Shown one piece after another: positions 1 to 8,638 of a DNA stretch of 64,000 nucleotides. Both the position numbers and the translations under genes were made by a program. Origin of the DNA: Deltaproteobacteria bacterium. Lineage in GTDB: Bacteria > Myxococcota_A > Polyangia > Polyangiales > JADJMO01. The notes under the pieces were generated by a model. It was given only the letters and a program-made list of their open reading frames with translations. It did no database searches and was not told where the DNA came from. Each line of letters begins with the position of its first letter. Position 1 is the first letter of the stretch. Location of the stretch: positions 38,143 through 102,142 of the forward strand of contig JANYDK010000026.1 of assembly GCA_025363655.1 (NCBI GenBank), written 5' to 3'.

Positions 1-2
1 CG

Positions 3-614
3 AGGTCGCGCGAGGTCGTCGAGGTGGTGCGCGCGCTCGATCGCGACGTCGGGTGCAACGTCGTTTGTCTGCGCGGCAACCACGAAGACGCCTGGCTGCG
101 CGTGGTCGACTCGGGCTGGCCGGAGTTCGTGCTTCCTCCGGGCAACGGCTGTCGCAACACGATGCGCTCGTACATCAGCCAAAACGCGTTCGACGAGATG
201 TCGGAGGCGACGTTCGCGTCGCTCTTCGCGGGGAAGTTCTTTCCGCCCGACGTCATCGCGTGGTTTCGCACGCTCCCGCATTGGTACGAAGACGAGCACG
301 CGATCTACGTACATGCCGGTCTACCGCCGGATGGCAAAGGCGGCTTTCTCCATCCGCGCGACGCACCCGAGCCGAAGGCGCTCCTCTGGACGCGCTCGAC
401 GGACTTCTTCCGCAACCATCGAGGCAAGCGGGTGGTCGTCGGGCACACCGCTACCAAAGAGCTGCCCCCGGAGCTCTCGTCCTACACGGTCGACGATCCG
501 ACCGACCTTTGGGCAGGCCCCGCCGTCTTTGCCATCGACACCGGTGCGGGGAAACGTGACGGATTCCTCACCGCGCTCGAGTTGCCCGCGGCGAAGGTCT
601 ACGAGTCGCGCTGA
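3..614 (+). CDS. Metallophosphoesterase (Ser/Thr phosphatase-like), 5' partial
   Basis: This is the C-terminal part of a calcineurin-like metallophosphoesterase. The frame is open to the window edge, so the true start lies outside; the GTG codons at 24 and 27 are probably internal. Visible motifs are GNHE (metal-binding/catalytic, about 20 residues in), HAGL and VGHT, the order found in PPP-type phosphatases and ApaH-like or bis(5'-nucleosyl)-tetraphosphatase relatives. The missing N-terminus should carry the DxH and GDxxDRG metal-binding motifs. The likely role is hydrolysis of a phosphomonoester or phosphoprotein with two bound metal ions. The sequence does not fix the substrate. The gene converges on the unknown protein ending at 648. 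Confidence 0.8.
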   Translation, partial: RSREVVEVVRALDRDVGCNVVCLRGNHEDAWLRVVDSGWPEFVLPPGNGCRNTMRSYISQNAFDEMSEATFASLFAGKFFPPDVIAWFRTLPHWYEDEHAIYVHAGLPPDGKGGFLHPRDAPEPKALLWTRSTDFFRNHRGKRVVVGHTATKELPPELSSYTVDDPTDLWAGPAVFAIDTGAGKRDGFLTALELPAAKVYESR

Positions 615-647
615 GCAGGGATCGCGGGCCCGAGTAGCTGGTTCGCC

Positions 648-1625
648 TCAGTTCGCCGCGTTCAGCGCCTTGGACGCCTCCGCCTCGCCGACCTCTTCGG
701 GAAGCTCCTTGGCCCACGCGTAGACCTCGACCGACAACCCATCGAGCCGCGAGCGCACCTCGCGTTTCATGGCATCGTCGTACGGCCGTCCGCGAAACAG
801 CAGCTCACCACCGACTTCACCGTGCACCCGCTCGGCGGCCTCGACGACGGCAGTGGCAATTCGGGCAAAAGGCGCTTGTCCGTGCGAGGGCCAGATTTGC
901 CAATCGCCGTCCGGCCGCACGATGACCTTGGCGAGGCCCTTCTCGTCCTCGGCGCCGACGACGTGCATCGCCACCGTGTTGATGACCTCCGCCTTCGCCG
1001 CCGACAGATGGGCGTCGAGCACGGCTCGCATCGACTCGACCGACGCCTCCCGCGCAGGCGCGACGTGGAAGATGAAGAACTCGGAGACGCTGTCGACGCT
1101 GCCGAGCGGGTACTCGAGCGCCGCATTCACCCGCGTGTCGAGCGCCTCGATCGCCTTACGCCAGACGTCGACGTGGCGTCGGAGATACTCGCCGTCGATC
1201 GAGAGCAGCCCGTCGACGTTCGCCGCCGTGACCTCGGCGCCGGAGGCCTCCTCGAAGAGCCGCGCCTTCAGTTGCTCGGCCATTCGAAGCCCTTGGTCGA
1301 ACAGGTCGCCGAGGTTCCGGAGAAAGCGATGATGCGTGTAGCTCGTGGAGAGGAGGATGAGCCCCTCGTCCTTCCACTCGGCGGCAAACCAGGGATCGCC
1401 TTCGGGATGCCGAACCCAATACAGCCTGTCGCTTTGCTTGCTGGCAGGCGCGGTGGCCAACAGGGCATGAAACTCTTCGAGGGTGATCGGCCCGGTCGGC
1501 GCGAGCGGCGCAGGCTTGGCAAATAGCCGAGAAAATAAGCTCGGTTTCTCTGCCACGACGACAGGCAGCGGCTCGCGAAGCGCGGCGAACGACGGTGCTC
1601 GGCTGAGGTACGAATCGAAAGGCAC
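648..1625 (-). CDS. Conserved hypothetical protein, 325 aa
   Basis: I do not recognise this protein. It has no signal peptide or membrane segment, so it is probably cytoplasmic. Residues 12-45 are Pro/Ala-rich and look like a linker. The rest alternates helical segments with two beta-rich stretches (around WFAAEWKDEGLILLS and VIVRPDGDWQIWPS) that resemble each other in being Trp-rich and following a charged helix. The start at 1625 gives MPFDSYLSR. It converges on the phosphoesterase and lies downstream of the pirin gene on the same strand, separated by about 50 bases. Confidence 0.6.
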   Translation of the reverse strand: MPFDSYLSRAPSFAALREPLPVVVAEKPSLFSRLFAKPAPLAPTGPITLEEFHALLATAPASKQSDRLYWVRHPEGDPWFAAEWKDEGLILLSTSYTHHRFLRNLGDLFDQGLRMAEQLKARLFEEASGAEVTAANVDGLLSIDGEYLRRHVDVWRKAIEALDTRVNAALEYPLGSVDSVSEFFIFHVAPAREASVESMRAVLDAHLSAAKAEVINTVAMHVVGAEDEKGLAKVIVRPDGDWQIWPSHGQAPFARIATAVVEAAERVHGEVGGELLFRGRPYDDAMKREVRSRLDGLSVEVYAWAKELPEEVGEAEASKALNAAN

Positions 1626-1679
1626 GCACCCTTTTAGTCGACGTCCGACCGCCGCGCGACGGGTACACCATCTCGAGCC

Positions 1680-2444
1680 TCACGGCAGATCGAACACCAG
1701 CACTTCGCCCGAGCCATCTCCTTCGATGATCAAAGCGCCGCCGCGATCGTCCGCCGTGTACGCGGCGTCTCCTGCTTCGAGACGCTTGCCGCCGACCTTC
1801 ACGCTGCCTTGCGCCACGTGCAGCCAGGCGTGACGGCCAGCGGTGACTTCGAAGACGACGCGCTCGCCGGTCGCGAAGACGCCCGCATGCAAGGCGATGT
1901 CAGCATGCACCGTCACGCTTCCGGCGCGCCCGTCCTTCGACGCGACGAGCGCGAGCTTCCCTTGCTTGTCGGCCGGCGCGAAGTTTTTCTGCTCGTATCC
2001 GGGCTTGATTCCGCGGGCTGCGGGCTCGATCCAAATCTGGAGGAAGTGGACCGGCTCCGTCTTCGACGCGTTGTACTCGCTGTGACGCACGCCGGTGCCG
2101 GCGCTCATCCGCTGCACGTCGCCCGGCTTGATCTCCGAGCCGGTGCCCATCGAGTCCTTGTGCGCGAGCGCGCCCTCGAGGACGTAGGAGAGAATCTCCA
2201 TGTCGCGATGCGGGTGGGTGGGGAAGCCCTTTCCGGGATCGACGCGATCGTCGTTGATGACCCGCAGGTTGCGAAAGCCCATCCACGCCGGCGCGTAGTA
2301 GTCGGCAAAAGAGAACGTGTGCTGCGAGCGCAGCCAACCGTGATTGGCGACCCCACGCTCGCCGGAAAGTCGAAACGCAAGTTTGGCTTCGGAGCTCGTC
2401 CCGCCAGCCGTCGTGACTCGTTCCTGCGTCGTCGTGTCGTTCAT
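1680..2444 (-). CDS. Pirin family protein (bicupin)
   Basis: Pirin/YhhW-type bicupin of 254 residues, the usual length for bacterial pirins. The N-terminal cupin carries the metal-ligand signature: FPTHPHRDMEI (two His), then SAGTGVRHSE with another His and the Glu. The C-terminal pirin domain begins near LALVASKDGRAG and ends with a beta-rich segment. Bacterial pirins bind Fe(II) or similar metals, and some show quercetin 2,3-dioxygenase activity or regulate central metabolism. The sequence cannot tell these apart. The ATG at 2444 precedes MNDTTTQER. The upstream strand-opposite region holds the ClC remnant. Confidence 0.9.
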   Translation of the reverse strand: MNDTTTQERVTTAGGTSSEAKLAFRLSGERGVANHGWLRSQHTFSFADYYAPAWMGFRNLRVINDDRVDPGKGFPTHPHRDMEILSYVLEGALAHKDSMGTGSEIKPGDVQRMSAGTGVRHSEYNASKTEPVHFLQIWIEPAARGIKPGYEQKNFAPADKQGKLALVASKDGRAGSVTVHADIALHAGVFATGERVVFEVTAGRHAWLHVAQGSVKVGGKRLEAGDAAYTADDRGGALIIEGDGSGEVLVFDLP

Positions 2445-2689
2445 CGTGACCTCCAGTCAAGCAAACGTAAGGCCGACGAGCGAGGGAGAAACGCATGCCG
2501 ACGTGATGGGTACCATCGGCGCAGGTGATAGGTCCGCTCGGCTTGGTCTGCGACGCATCGACCTGGAACGAACGCGGAGTCGTGGTGGACCAGCGGTCGC
2601 GGGCCCACAGATCGTCGGCTCGATCGTGCGCGCGATCGTGTCACGATTGACGCTCGAATTCGAGTCGCTCGCGACTAGACTTCGTCATG

Positions 2690-3330
2690 CCCAATTCGAG
2701 ACCACGCGCGAGTCGCTCGGCCTCGTGCCGCTGCTCGGAGGGTGCACCGCCGCCTATCTCGTGTCCTGTCTCTTGATGAAGAACACGATCATGACCGAGA
2801 AGCTCGCCCGTCGCGGAGCGCGAATTCCCAGCGAATATGCCGCCGACTTTCTCGAATCGGTGCTCGTCCGCCAGGGGATGCACGGCGACGTGATCACGCT
2901 CGATGCGAGCGACAACGTCGAGAGCGTGCGGGCGTGGCTCGCGTCGAAGGAAGAGGCAGCGCAGCACCAAGGCTATCCGGTGATGGCGGGTGACGAGCTC
3001 GTCGGCGTGCTCACGCGTCGCGATTTGCTTCGCGAGGACGTCGCGCCCTCGGCGACGATGCGCGAATTGGTGAGGCGCCCACCGGTGGTCGCGCGCGAAG
3101 GCTGGTCGCTGCGCGAGGTCGCCGATCAGATGGTGCGCGCCAGCGTCGGACGTCTCCCGGTCGTGAGCGACGCCAATCCGAACCGCCTCGTCGGCATCGT
3201 CACGCGCAGCGACCTACTCACGGCGCACAAGGTCCGACTCGACGCCGGCGTCCGGCAGAGCAGCCCGTCACCGTTGGGAAAGTTCCGATTGGCTCGAATC
3301 AAGCGAAAACGCGTGGCAGGGGCGGCTTGA
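2690..3330 (+). pseudogene. Remnant of a ClC-type chloride channel: last helix plus CBS-domain pair
   Basis: The translated segment starting FETTRESLGLVPLL and running through AAYLVSCLLMKNTIMTEKL resembles the final transmembrane helix and exit of a ClC channel (compare the typical FELTGDY...LP pattern and the TEKLARRG motif). It is followed by two CBS motifs (about residues 50-95 and 110-165) ending at 3330. Upstream of about 2690 the same frame has no ClC-like sequence, and the 240 bases back to the pirin start show none in other frames. The channel body is therefore missing. An ATG at 2776 could still give a free CBS-pair protein of about 184 residues that binds adenosyl ligands. I call it a truncated remnant that may still be expressed as a CBS protein. 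Confidence 0.65.
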
Positions 3331-3341
3331 TCGCGGGATAC

Positions 3342-3359
3342 CGATGACGCGCGTCATCG
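3342..3359. terminator. 18-bp perfect palindrome between convergent stop codons
   Basis: CGATGACGCGCGTCATCG is a perfect self-complementary 18-mer lying exactly between the stop of the CBS remnant (3330) and the stop of the BNR lipoprotein (3360). The placement suggests a bidirectional terminator hairpin, although there is no T-run on either side and a perfect palindrome leaves little loop. Confidence 0.45.
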
Positions 3360-4610
3360 TCACTCCGTACGCATGCGCCAAAACCCGTCGGTGCTGTTCA
3401 GCGAATAGAGCACGTGGTGATCAGGATCGTATTTCAGTGCCCACGAGCGCGCGCTGTCCGGCTTGGCGAAAGCCGGCGCTGCGAGCTTCGTCCACTTCGT
3501 CGGATCTGCCACTGGCGCCGATTGGTACGAAGCGCCACGCGACACGAAGATGATCTTGCCGTCGCCGGTCACGTTCGATGCGCCCGGCGAGGGGTCGAGC
3601 TTCTTCCAAGTCGCGCCATCGGCGCTCGAAAGCAGGTTGAACTCGCCGCCCGTGAACCACTTGCCGCCACCGGGGCTGAATCCTGCAGGATCGGCGTACC
3701 CGCCGTCGTAGACGTGTTGCCACGAAGCGCCCCCATCGATGGTCCGATACATCCCACCGAAATACGCGGCCCAGAACCACGTCTTCGAATCGGCCATCCA
3801 GTGTCCCGCGCCCTCGCCCGAGCCCGGCGTGCCCTCGAGAATTTTCCAAGTCGCGCCCGCGTCCATCGTCTCGAGCAGGCAATTCTTCGTCTTCGGGAGA
3901 CCGCCCGGCCCGGCGCCGATTTCACACTCGAAGTGCGGCGTCACGATCAGGTGCTTGGGATTCGTCGGATCGATGGAGATTAGGTGCACGAAGCTGCCGA
4001 ATTGCAGCGCCTTGATGGCGTCGGGGCTTATGAATTCCTCCCAATCGACCCCGCCGTTGGTCGACTTCCAGGCGATGGAGCCCTTGGGGCTGTACCCGGT
4101 ATTCGTATAGAGATTCTTCGGTTCCAGCGGATCGATGACGAAGGTCCACTGCCGCCCTTGATCGAGCATCGCGCCATTTTTGCCGGTGTTCACGTGTTTC
4201 CACGTCGCGCCGCAATCGGTCGTTTGATAAATGCCTTGTGCGCTCGTACCGAGATAGAGCATCGAGCTGTCGAGCGGGTTGATGACGAACGAGTGCACGC
4301 CGTAATTCAGCCCCGCGGGGGTATCGAACTTCTCGTCGAGGCTGACCGCCTTGGGAGTGATTTGCTCCCAGACGCCGACGGCGCCGAGGCTGGTGCATGG
4401 GCCAGGGGTGTGCACGGGGGCATCGGGAGTCGGCGGAGCGTCGGCGGGCGTGCTCGTGTCGGAGCTCGAGTCGGACGCCGTCGTGTCCGCAGCGCCACCG
4501 GTGTCGGGGCCTGGGCCCGGTCCACCGCTGTCGGTGACCGCGTCGTCGGCGTGGCCGCCGCTGCAGGCGAGGAGGAGTAACGCGAGGGGGAGGAGAGTGG
4601 ATGGGCGCAT
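3360..4610 (-). CDS. Lipoprotein with BNR/sortilin-type beta-propeller repeats
   Basis: Predicted 416-residue lipoprotein. The start at 4610 gives MRPSTLLPLALLLLAC, a short signal peptide ending in a good lipobox (LLAC, Cys at 16); an upstream in-frame start would spoil the signal. A Gly/Pro/Asp/Thr-rich linker (about residues 20-75) precedes a domain with repeated BNR/Asp-box-like motifs such as TTDCGATWKHV, STNGGVDWEEF, TMDAGATWKIL, TIDGGASWQHV and SSADGATWKKL. These fold as beta-propellers in sialidases, sortilin and the VPS10-like WD40/YVTN proteins. No sialidase FRIP motif is apparent, so a binding or structural role at the cell surface is more likely than glycosidase activity. Confidence 0.75.
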   Translation of the reverse strand: MRPSTLLPLALLLLACSGGHADDAVTDSGGPGPGPDTGGAADTTASDSSSDTSTPADAPPTPDAPVHTPGPCTSLGAVGVWEQITPKAVSLDEKFDTPAGLNYGVHSFVINPLDSSMLYLGTSAQGIYQTTDCGATWKHVNTGKNGAMLDQGRQWTFVIDPLEPKNLYTNTGYSPKGSIAWKSTNGGVDWEEFISPDAIKALQFGSFVHLISIDPTNPKHLIVTPHFECEIGAGPGGLPKTKNCLLETMDAGATWKILEGTPGSGEGAGHWMADSKTWFWAAYFGGMYRTIDGGASWQHVYDGGYADPAGFSPGGGKWFTGGEFNLLSSADGATWKKLDPSPGASNVTGDGKIIFVSRGASYQSAPVADPTKWTKLAAPAFAKPDSARSWALKYDPDHHVLYSLNSTDGFWRMRTE

Positions 4611-4763
4611 GGGATTCCGAGGCCAGAGCCAGCAATGCGCATGCCTGATTCGCGACGGGCCCACGCGCACGGATCCAGCCAATTTTGCCGGAATCGCGCG
4701 GCGTGTTCCCTGCCGGATGGTTTCAGTGAAACCCGCCGCAACCCCTCCGACCGAGGCCGCTCG

Positions 4764-6326
4764 TCACTTCTTGCAGGTCGGGCACATCGCCTCGAAGCGC
4801 GCCTTCAGCTCGTACTCGGTCGGCATCTTCGGCGGCTTCGCCTTCTGCCCCGTGATCTTGGCGATCTCCTCGGCGCCGGGATCTTTCATCCCTTCCTACA
4901 CCTTGAGCTCCTCGATCTCGACGTAGACTTTGTACGCGGTCACGCAGTCACCGGCGCGAGCGAAGCAGCCCGGCGCGATCGAGGTGAGCGGGCCGAGCGC
5001 CTCTTTCGGTACGTGCCAGTCGGTGTCGTCCTTGGGCTTCACCGTCTTGCGGAACTTCATCGCCGTATCGAGGTTCGCCTGACAGAACTGCGGGGTCTTC
5101 TTCGCCTCGAGTGCGCCGACCTGCAGGTTGTCGATCGCTTGAATGTACTGATCGCGATCCGACATCTTGCCGGCCCCGCCACCCTGGCAGTTCGCCATCG
5201 CCGACTCGTCGGCGGCCTTGTCGGTCGCCGTCGCATCGGAGCCCTTCCGCGCCGCATAGGTCTTGCGGAAGAGCGCTTTCCCGGACTCGCAATCGCCGGC
5301 GATCATCAGGCACTCGGCGCGCAACGTCGCGGAGGTGAAGGCGAGCGGATTGGTCGACATGCCGCCGGGTCGCGGGTCGAGCTTGTCGTGCGCATCGAGC
5401 TCGGCGACGCAGCTCTTGCCATCCTTCGCCGCCTTCTTCTGCTTCGCCGTCTCGACGTGTTCTTGCGCTTGTTTTTCCGCGTCGTTCGTCGCCTTCAGCT
5501 GCCCGGCCAAGCTGAGGGCGGCGCCGGTCTCGGGGGCCTTGGCCGCTGATGCGCTCTCGCCTTCACCGTCGACGATCGGGCGCAGCGCGAGGCGAATCGG
5601 CACCTTGCAGGCGTCGGTTTCCTTCGACGCGGCGCCGGTGCAGGCGCCGAGCTCGCCGCCCTTCTTCTCGGCAGCGATGCCGCTCGACTTGGTGCCGCCG
5701 CCGCCGAAGCCGAAGTACGAGCCGTTGGCCTCGCTCTTGAGCGACGACGCCGAGGCGAGCGCGAAGGCCCCGAGGTTGTACTGGTAGACGAAGTGCGTCG
5801 CGGTCGCGCAGGCCGGGTTCTTCGCCAAGTCGCCGCGCGCGATCTTGTCGCGCGTCGCGGTTCGCGTACCGCTCACGTAGTACTCCATGTGCAGCTTCTC
5901 GCCGCCCTGCACCTTGCCCGAGAGCGAGAGCGCGCCGAGCGGGAGCTTCGCGTAGAGCTCGCCCTCGTCGTGGATGTCGATGGTCTCGACGCCGCCGCTC
6001 GTCCATTCGATCGACTTGTAGGAGCCGAACGTGCCCTTCACCGAGTCGTCACGACAGCCGTAGAGCACCTTCAGCTGACAGCCCTCGTAGTGGACGAAGA
6101 CGACGTCGTTCTGTGATTGCGCTTGAAATGAAGACTGATCGGTCGCGTCCCAGTCGATGATGAAGGGACGATCGTTCCCCTTGGCGCTGCACTTCGACTG
6201 ACCGGCGAGGGTCTGATCGTAGAGCTTGCTCTGACCGTTCGGTCCCATGCCAGGGCCGCTACACGCCTGCGAAGCGGCGGCGAAGAGGACGAGCGCGAGA
6301 GGGGCGAGCGAGCGGCGAAGCTTCAT
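4764..6326 (-). CDS. Lipoprotein of unknown function with in-frame amber codon
   Basis: The first stop gives a 476-residue protein (4896-6326). The ATG at 6326 yields MKLRRSLAPLALVLFAAASQAC, a lipoprotein signal with Cys at 22; an earlier in-frame start is less likely. After TAG at 4896-4898 the same frame continues for 43 codons (EGMKDPGAEEIAKITGQKAK, ending MCPTCKK) to TGA at 4764, with similar composition. The tail therefore looks like the original C-terminus cut by a point change, or a short ORF starting at its Met. The body has a beta-rich N-terminal half, a Gly-rich stretch (FGFGGGG), a charged coiled-coil-like region (EKQAQEHVETAKQKKAAKD) and scattered Cys pairs in a helical TPR-like C-terminal half. 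I do not recognise the family. Confidence 0.65.
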
Positions 6327-6376
6327 GGCGTCCCTCTTCGATGACTTTCCGAGGGGCGCCAATTCGCCTCGAATCT

Positions 6377-7033
6377 TCACGTCGAGGTCCCCGCGTAGGG
6401 AGTGCCCCGCGCCATGGCGCTCGCGCCACGCAAGCCGCGATCGAGGAGCTCGAGAAATTCTTCGCGCACGGCGGCGGCCGAGGCAGATCGCTGCCTACGC
6501 AGTCCTTCCGCGAACGCGACGCGAAAGGCGCCGAGGATCGTCCCCGCGACGAGGCGTGCAGTGGCGTCGTCCGCGGGAAGTCCGACGTCGGTCGCGAGCA
6601 TCTGCGCCAAGGACTGCTCGATCTCCTGGAGCAAATCGAACGCGCGCGCTCGGAGCGCCGGGCTGTCGACCACGACCTTCCAGTTGGCGGCCACGTCGCG
6701 ATTGATCTTGGTGATGGGGTGCCCGTCCGCGACCGACTGGTGCGCGAGCGCCCGCAAGGCGGCGATCGGAGCGTGACGACCACGACCGCCGATCGCCTCG
6801 CGCAAGAGCTGCTGGACGTCGCCCGTGCGGTCGAAGAAGAGGTCTTCCTTGCGCGGGAAGTAGTTGAAGACCGTCATCTTCGAGACCTGGGCGGCGACCG
6901 CGACCTCGTCCACGGTGACCTGCTCGAAGCCGCGAGCGATGAAGAGACGGGTCGCGGTGTCCGAGATCAGCTGGCGGGTCGCCTTCTTCTTGCGCGCGCG
7001 GAGACCTTCGTTCTCACCGTCGTCGTTCGGCAT
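6377..7033 (-). CDS. TetR/AcrR family transcriptional repressor
   Basis: A 218-residue one-component regulator. The ATG at 7033 (MPNDDGENEG) is chosen because the HTH domain follows at once; the upstream in-frame sequence crosses the operator and the divergent gene. The N-terminal TetR HTH reads FIARGFEQVTVDEVAVAAQV then SKMTVFNYFPRKEDLF, a classic helix-turn-helix with the YF recognition end. The C-terminal helical domain binds an unknown ligand. It is divergent from the FAD monooxygenase at 7095, with a perfect 10-bp inverted repeat in the 61-base gap, so it probably represses both itself and that enzyme. Confidence 0.9.
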   Translation of the reverse strand: MPNDDGENEGLRARKKKATRQLISDTATRLFIARGFEQVTVDEVAVAAQVSKMTVFNYFPRKEDLFFDRTGDVQQLLREAIGGRGRHAPIAALRALAHQSVADGHPITKINRDVAANWKVVVDSPALRARAFDLLQEIEQSLAQMLATDVGLPADDATARLVAGTILGAFRVAFAEGLRRQRSASAAAVREEFLELLDRGLRGASAMARGTPYAGTST

Positions 7034-7042
7034 TCGGAAAAG

Positions 7043-7074
7043 TATACCTTGGATTAAAGTTGTACCAAGGTATA
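7043..7074. promoter_or_regulatory. TetR operator: perfect 10-bp inverted repeat, overlapping divergent promoters
   Basis: TATACCTTGG at 7043-7052 and CCAAGGTATA at 7065-7074 form a perfect inverted repeat with a 12-base spacer, in the gap between the tetR and monooxygenase starts. On the minus strand TTGGTA (7068-7063) and TATACT (7046-7041) are 16 bases apart and could be -35/-10 for the regulator. On the plus strand TATAAA (7071-7076) could be a -10 for the monooxygenase. Operator occupancy would block both. The AT-rich character stands out from the GC-rich surroundings. Confidence 0.75.
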
Positions 7075-7094
7075 AAAATGATAGACGACCTCCC

Positions 7095-8621
7095 ATGAAA
7101 CCTCGCAAGGTCGACGTCATAGTCGTGGGCGCTGGCCCTACTGGGCTGTTTCTCGCCACCGAGCTTCGGCTGGCTGGCATCGTGGTCGTCGTCGTCGAGC
7201 GGCATTCCGAGCCCGATCTGGCGCTCAAGGCGGGTGGGCTCGGCCCTCTCGCCGCCGAAGCGCTCGAGCGCCGAGGGCTCGGCCCAGCTCTCGACGCGGA
7301 GGAGACGGCCGCCCTTCAGGCCGTGAAGGCCATGGGCCAATCACTCGGCGCCGACGGCCGTGCGCAGCCTGCACCTCGCCCCATCGCCGGCAATTTCGGG
7401 GGGCTCTTCCTGATCGAGCAGTCGCTCCAGCGAGAGCCCGCGCGAAGGATGCGCGGCGTCGCCCAATCGGCCCTCGAGCGCATCCTCGCTGAGCATGCGC
7501 AGACGGTCGGCGTCGAAATCTGGCGCGGCCAAGCCGTCGAGTCGTTCGTCGACGATGGCGAGTGCGTGCGGGTCGAAGTGCGGGGGGAGGGCGGCCCGCG
7601 GGTGCTCGAAGCGGCCTATTTGGTCGGCTGCGATGGCGCTCGAAGCGTGGTGCGCAAACGAGGTGGCTTCGACTTTCCCGGCACCGAGCCGACGCTCACC
7701 GGCCGGCAAGGCCTCGTCGAGCTCGATCATCCCGAGCGCCTTTTGCCGCTCGGTTGGCGTCGCACCGCGACCGGGATGATGGCCTACGGTCCTCGGCCCG
7801 GACGCCTGAGCGTGATCGAATTCGATCGCCCGCCGAGCGATCGCGATGGGCCGCTCACGGCGCTCACGGCGGTCGAGCTCGAGGAGAGTCTACGGCGGGT
7901 CAGCGGTGCCGACGTGCGGATCACCGCCTTGCGGTCGGCCACGCGTTGGACCGATCACGCGAGGCAGGCTTCCGCCTATCGCCGAGGCCGCGTTCTGCTC
8001 GCCGGCGACGCCGCCCACATCCATTCTCCGTTCGGCGGACAAGGCCTCAACCTCGGGCTCGTCGACGCGGCCAACCTCGGCTGGAAGCTCGCAGCGACGA
8101 TTCGAGGCGAAGCGATGGGCAACGCGTCCGTCGCGGTGCTCGACACCTACGCCAGTGAACGACACCCAGTGGCCGCGCGTGTGCTCGACAACACCCGGGC
8201 CCAGCTCGCGCTCATGCGTCCAGATCCGCAGACGACGGCGCTACGGGAAATCATCGCCGATTTGCTGACGCACTTTCCCGAGGTGAATCGCCACTTCGGA
8301 GAGATGACGAGCGGCGTCGAGAACCGCTACGACCTCGGTGACGACGATCCGCTCGTCGGGCGCTTGCTCGGTGATGGCGACCTGCTGGTCGAGAACGAGG
8401 GCGAGGAGAGGCGGCTCTACTCGCTGATGCACGACGGACGAGGGCTCTTGATCGAGGGCGACGGCGGCGTTGGAGAGCTCGATCTCTCGTCGTCCTCACG
8501 CGTGCGTCGAGTGAAGGCCGTGGGGGCGCGTTCGATGTTGATTCGTCCCGACGGTTGCGTCGCTTGGGCCGGCGGCGCGAGAGGACTGCAGGAGGCGCTC
8601 GCGCGCTGGTTTGCTTCTTGA
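7095..8621 (+). CDS. FAD-dependent monooxygenase (class A aromatic hydroxylase, Rox-like)
   Basis: A 508-residue flavoprotein monooxygenase. The start at 7095 (MKPRKVDVIVVGAGPTGL) puts the Rossmann GxGxxG motif at residues 11-16; it is preceded by the TetR operator. Other hallmarks are the DG motif GCDGARSVVRK and the GD motif GDAAHIHSPFGGQGLNLGL, with the late helix DAANLGWKLA. The length and a thioredoxin-like C-terminal region (from about 400) fit the PheA/TfdB/rifampicin-monooxygenase branch. It would use NAD(P)H and O2 to hydroxylate an aromatic compound. The divergent TetR suggests induction by the substrate or a xenobiotic. The substrate is unknown. Confidence 0.88.
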   Translation: MKPRKVDVIVVGAGPTGLFLATELRLAGIVVVVVERHSEPDLALKAGGLGPLAAEALERRGLGPALDAEETAALQAVKAMGQSLGADGRAQPAPRPIAGNFGGLFLIEQSLQREPARRMRGVAQSALERILAEHAQTVGVEIWRGQAVESFVDDGECVRVEVRGEGGPRVLEAAYLVGCDGARSVVRKRGGFDFPGTEPTLTGRQGLVELDHPERLLPLGWRRTATGMMAYGPRPGRLSVIEFDRPPSDRDGPLTALTAVELEESLRRVSGADVRITALRSATRWTDHARQASAYRRGRVLLAGDAAHIHSPFGGQGLNLGLVDAANLGWKLAATIRGEAMGNASVAVLDTYASERHPVAARVLDNTRAQLALMRPDPQTTALREIIADLLTHFPEVNRHFGEMTSGVENRYDLGDDDPLVGRLLGDGDLLVENEGEERRLYSLMHDGRGLLIEGDGGVGELDLSSSSRVRRVKAVGARSMLIRPDGCVAWAGGARGLQEALARWFAS

Positions 8622-8638
8622 TGGCCGCGTGGAGGATT

